From an uncultured Desulfovibrio sp. (GTDB taxonomy: Bacteria > Desulfobacterota > Desulfovibrionia > Desulfovibrionales > Desulfovibrionaceae): a stretch of 64,000 bases of DNA. The notes under the pieces are model-generated. The model was not told the origin of the DNA. It searched no databases and worked only from the letters and a program-made list of their open reading frames with translations. Location: contig CAJXYU010000001.1 in NCBI GenBank assembly GCA_913063155.1, positions 186,001 to 250,000 on the forward strand, given 5' to 3'. Positions 63,281 to 64,000 of this stretch are shown piece by piece. How positions within the stretch are numbered: the first letter of the stretch is position 1; each line of letters opens with the position of its first letter. The position numbers were made by a program, and so were the translations under genes.

Positions 63281-63817
63281 ATGGGTTTCAAAAAGGTTGA
63301 GCAGGAGGAACCCAAGGTCCCCTGCATTTCCCTCATCGGCATGGCCGGAGCGGGCAAGTCCACGCTGGCCCCGTTGTTGGCCAAGGTCCTGAACTGGGCT
63401 CATCTGGACTCGGACCACCATATTGAGGCTTACTACGCCATGCCCCTGCAGGCCATCTACGACACGTACGGTCACGAAAGATTTCTTGAAATCGAAGGCC
63501 AACTCGTGAGTGAACTCATGCTGCACCGCACGGTCATCTCCACAGGCGGCAGCGTGGTCTATTCGGAAAAGGCGCTCGCCAAACTCAAGAAGCTTGGCCC
63601 GGTGGTGCACCTGGACGTTTCAGAGGATACCTTCATCCAGCGCGTGGGCGACGCCAGCGAGCGCGGCCTGGCCATAGCGCCCGGCCTGACCCTGCGCGAC
63701 CTCTACAGAGAGCGGGAACCCCTGTACCTTGCCGCCGCCGACATCACGGTGCGTACCGACGACTGCACGCCGGAGGAATGCGTGCGCCGAATCCTCGAAC
63801 AAGTGAATCTTTCATGA
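63281..63817 (+). CDS. Shikimate-kinase-like P-loop kinase
   Basis: The 178-residue protein has Walker A GMAGAGKST, then LDSDHHIEA, YGHERFLEIEG and STGGSVVYSE, which match shikimate kinase in order and spacing. The usual D-x-D and R-x-x-E contacts are at DSD and ERFLEIE. The lid Arg (shikimate kinase R...R) is less clear (SERGLAIAPGLTLRDLYRERE). Homologues in this lineage may phosphorylate shikimate or another small alcohol. Its stop overlaps the next start by four bases (ATGA), and it follows pyrR by nine bases, so the three form an operon. Confidence 0.8.
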   Translation: MGFKKVEQEEPKVPCISLIGMAGAGKSTLAPLLAKVLNWAHLDSDHHIEAYYAMPLQAIYDTYGHERFLEIEGQLVSELMLHRTVISTGGSVVYSEKALAKLKKLGPVVHLDVSEDTFIQRVGDASERGLAIAPGLTLRDLYREREPLYLAAADITVRTDDCTPEECVRRILEQVNLS

Positions 63818-64000
63818 AGAAACTGACTCCCAAGGCTGCCTTCCGCAAGGCGGCCGCCCTCTACAAACGCATGGCCGACGGATATGCAGAGGCCGCCCAA
63901 TCCATGGGCCTGACCTGCGAGAACTGCACTGACAACTGTTGCTACAGCTTTTTCCAGCACCACACCTACATCGAGTGGGCCTATCTCTGGGAAGGGCTGA
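63814..64000 (+). CDS. Cysteine-cluster protein, truncated by window end
   Basis: The frame starts at ATG 63814, overlapping the previous stop (ATGA), and is open to the end of the window; about 62 residues are visible. It contains a cysteine cluster (LTCENCTDNCCYSFFQ) of the type found in the YkgJ-like zinc- or iron-binding proteins. Only the N-terminus can be seen, so the family assignment is tentative. Confidence 0.7.
   Translation, partial: MKKLTPKAAFRKAAALYKRMADGYAEAAQSMGLTCENCTDNCCYSFFQHHTYIEWAYLWEGL

Noticed and set aside
1-64000. tRNA, rRNA, CRISPR or insertion sequence
   Set aside because: Reading by eye found no cloverleaf with a GTTCRA loop, no repeat-spacer array and no transposase. 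A covariance-model search could still find something small.

Overview
The window is dense, high-GC bacterial chromosome with about 54 protein-coding genes, no rRNA or tRNA that I could recognise, no CRISPR array and no insertion sequence. Gene content points to a member of the Desulfovibrionaceae (sulfate-reducing Desulfobacterota). The pointers are a SulP anion permease with its own multi-receiver phosphorelay, an FmdE-MoeA fusion, a selenocysteine-containing HesB/IscA-like gene, a solitary trpB behind a Trp attenuator, and choice-of-anchor-I and DASS transporter genes. The taxonomic assignment is inference from content, not from a marker gene.

Layout. 1-1.7 kb: a degenerate sigma-54-activator-like regulator. 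1.8-9.1 kb (minus): a seven-gene unit, tetR - SulP permease - kinase-like/BON-like/REC fusion - membrane histidine kinase - REC - degenerate kinase - REC, headed by two copies of a palindromic operator. 9.2-13.7 kb: a POT peptide transporter, a FUSC-type membrane protein and an MFS exporter. 13.8-18.7 kb: a FIST sensor gene translationally coupled to a PAS histidine kinase, then a CRP/FNR regulator, DUF190 and DUF554 genes. 18.7-22.3 kb (minus): rsgA, a nitroreductase, a YhcH/YjgK/YiaL protein and a solitary sugar-binding-type periplasmic protein whose signal peptide seems to be broken at a T6 tract.

22.4-23.9 kb: a complete tryptophan attenuator (leader peptide with three consecutive Trp codons, antiterminator, terminator) in front of a lone trpB. 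24-27.5 kb: an orphan YnjB-like lipoprotein, a small two-helix membrane protein and a secreted beta-propeller-like protein. 27.7-30.3 kb: a nucleoside hydrolase and an 8-oxoguanine-deaminase-like amidohydrolase (purine salvage). 30.7-34.8 kb: a threonine-synthase-like gene paired with a second fold-II PLP enzyme, then a P-loop kinase/methyltransferase fusion. 34.8-41.8 kb (minus): a radical SAM protein, an FAH-family hydrolase, a large MscS channel and a Cache-HAMP-PAS-GGDEF-EAL protein. 41.9-45.2 kb (minus): molybdopterin genes moaE, FmdE-MoeA and moaA. 45.7-53 kb: ispH, a CerR-like TetR regulator with a tiny membrane protein, a glutaminyl cyclase, a methyltransferase, a HAD hydrolase, lgt and two unknowns. 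53.2-61.4 kb: catalase, a DASS transporter, prfC, a DEDD exonuclease, a membrane protein and a GT2-GtrA glycosyltransferase.

61.6-62.6 kb (minus) holds tandem HesB/IscA-like genes. One has Cys33. The other has an in-frame UGA at exactly the same codon, with a plausible bacterial SECIS hairpin, and is probably a selenoprotein that ordinary gene calling would split. The window ends with pyrR, a shikimate-kinase-like gene and the start of a cysteine-cluster protein that runs off the edge.
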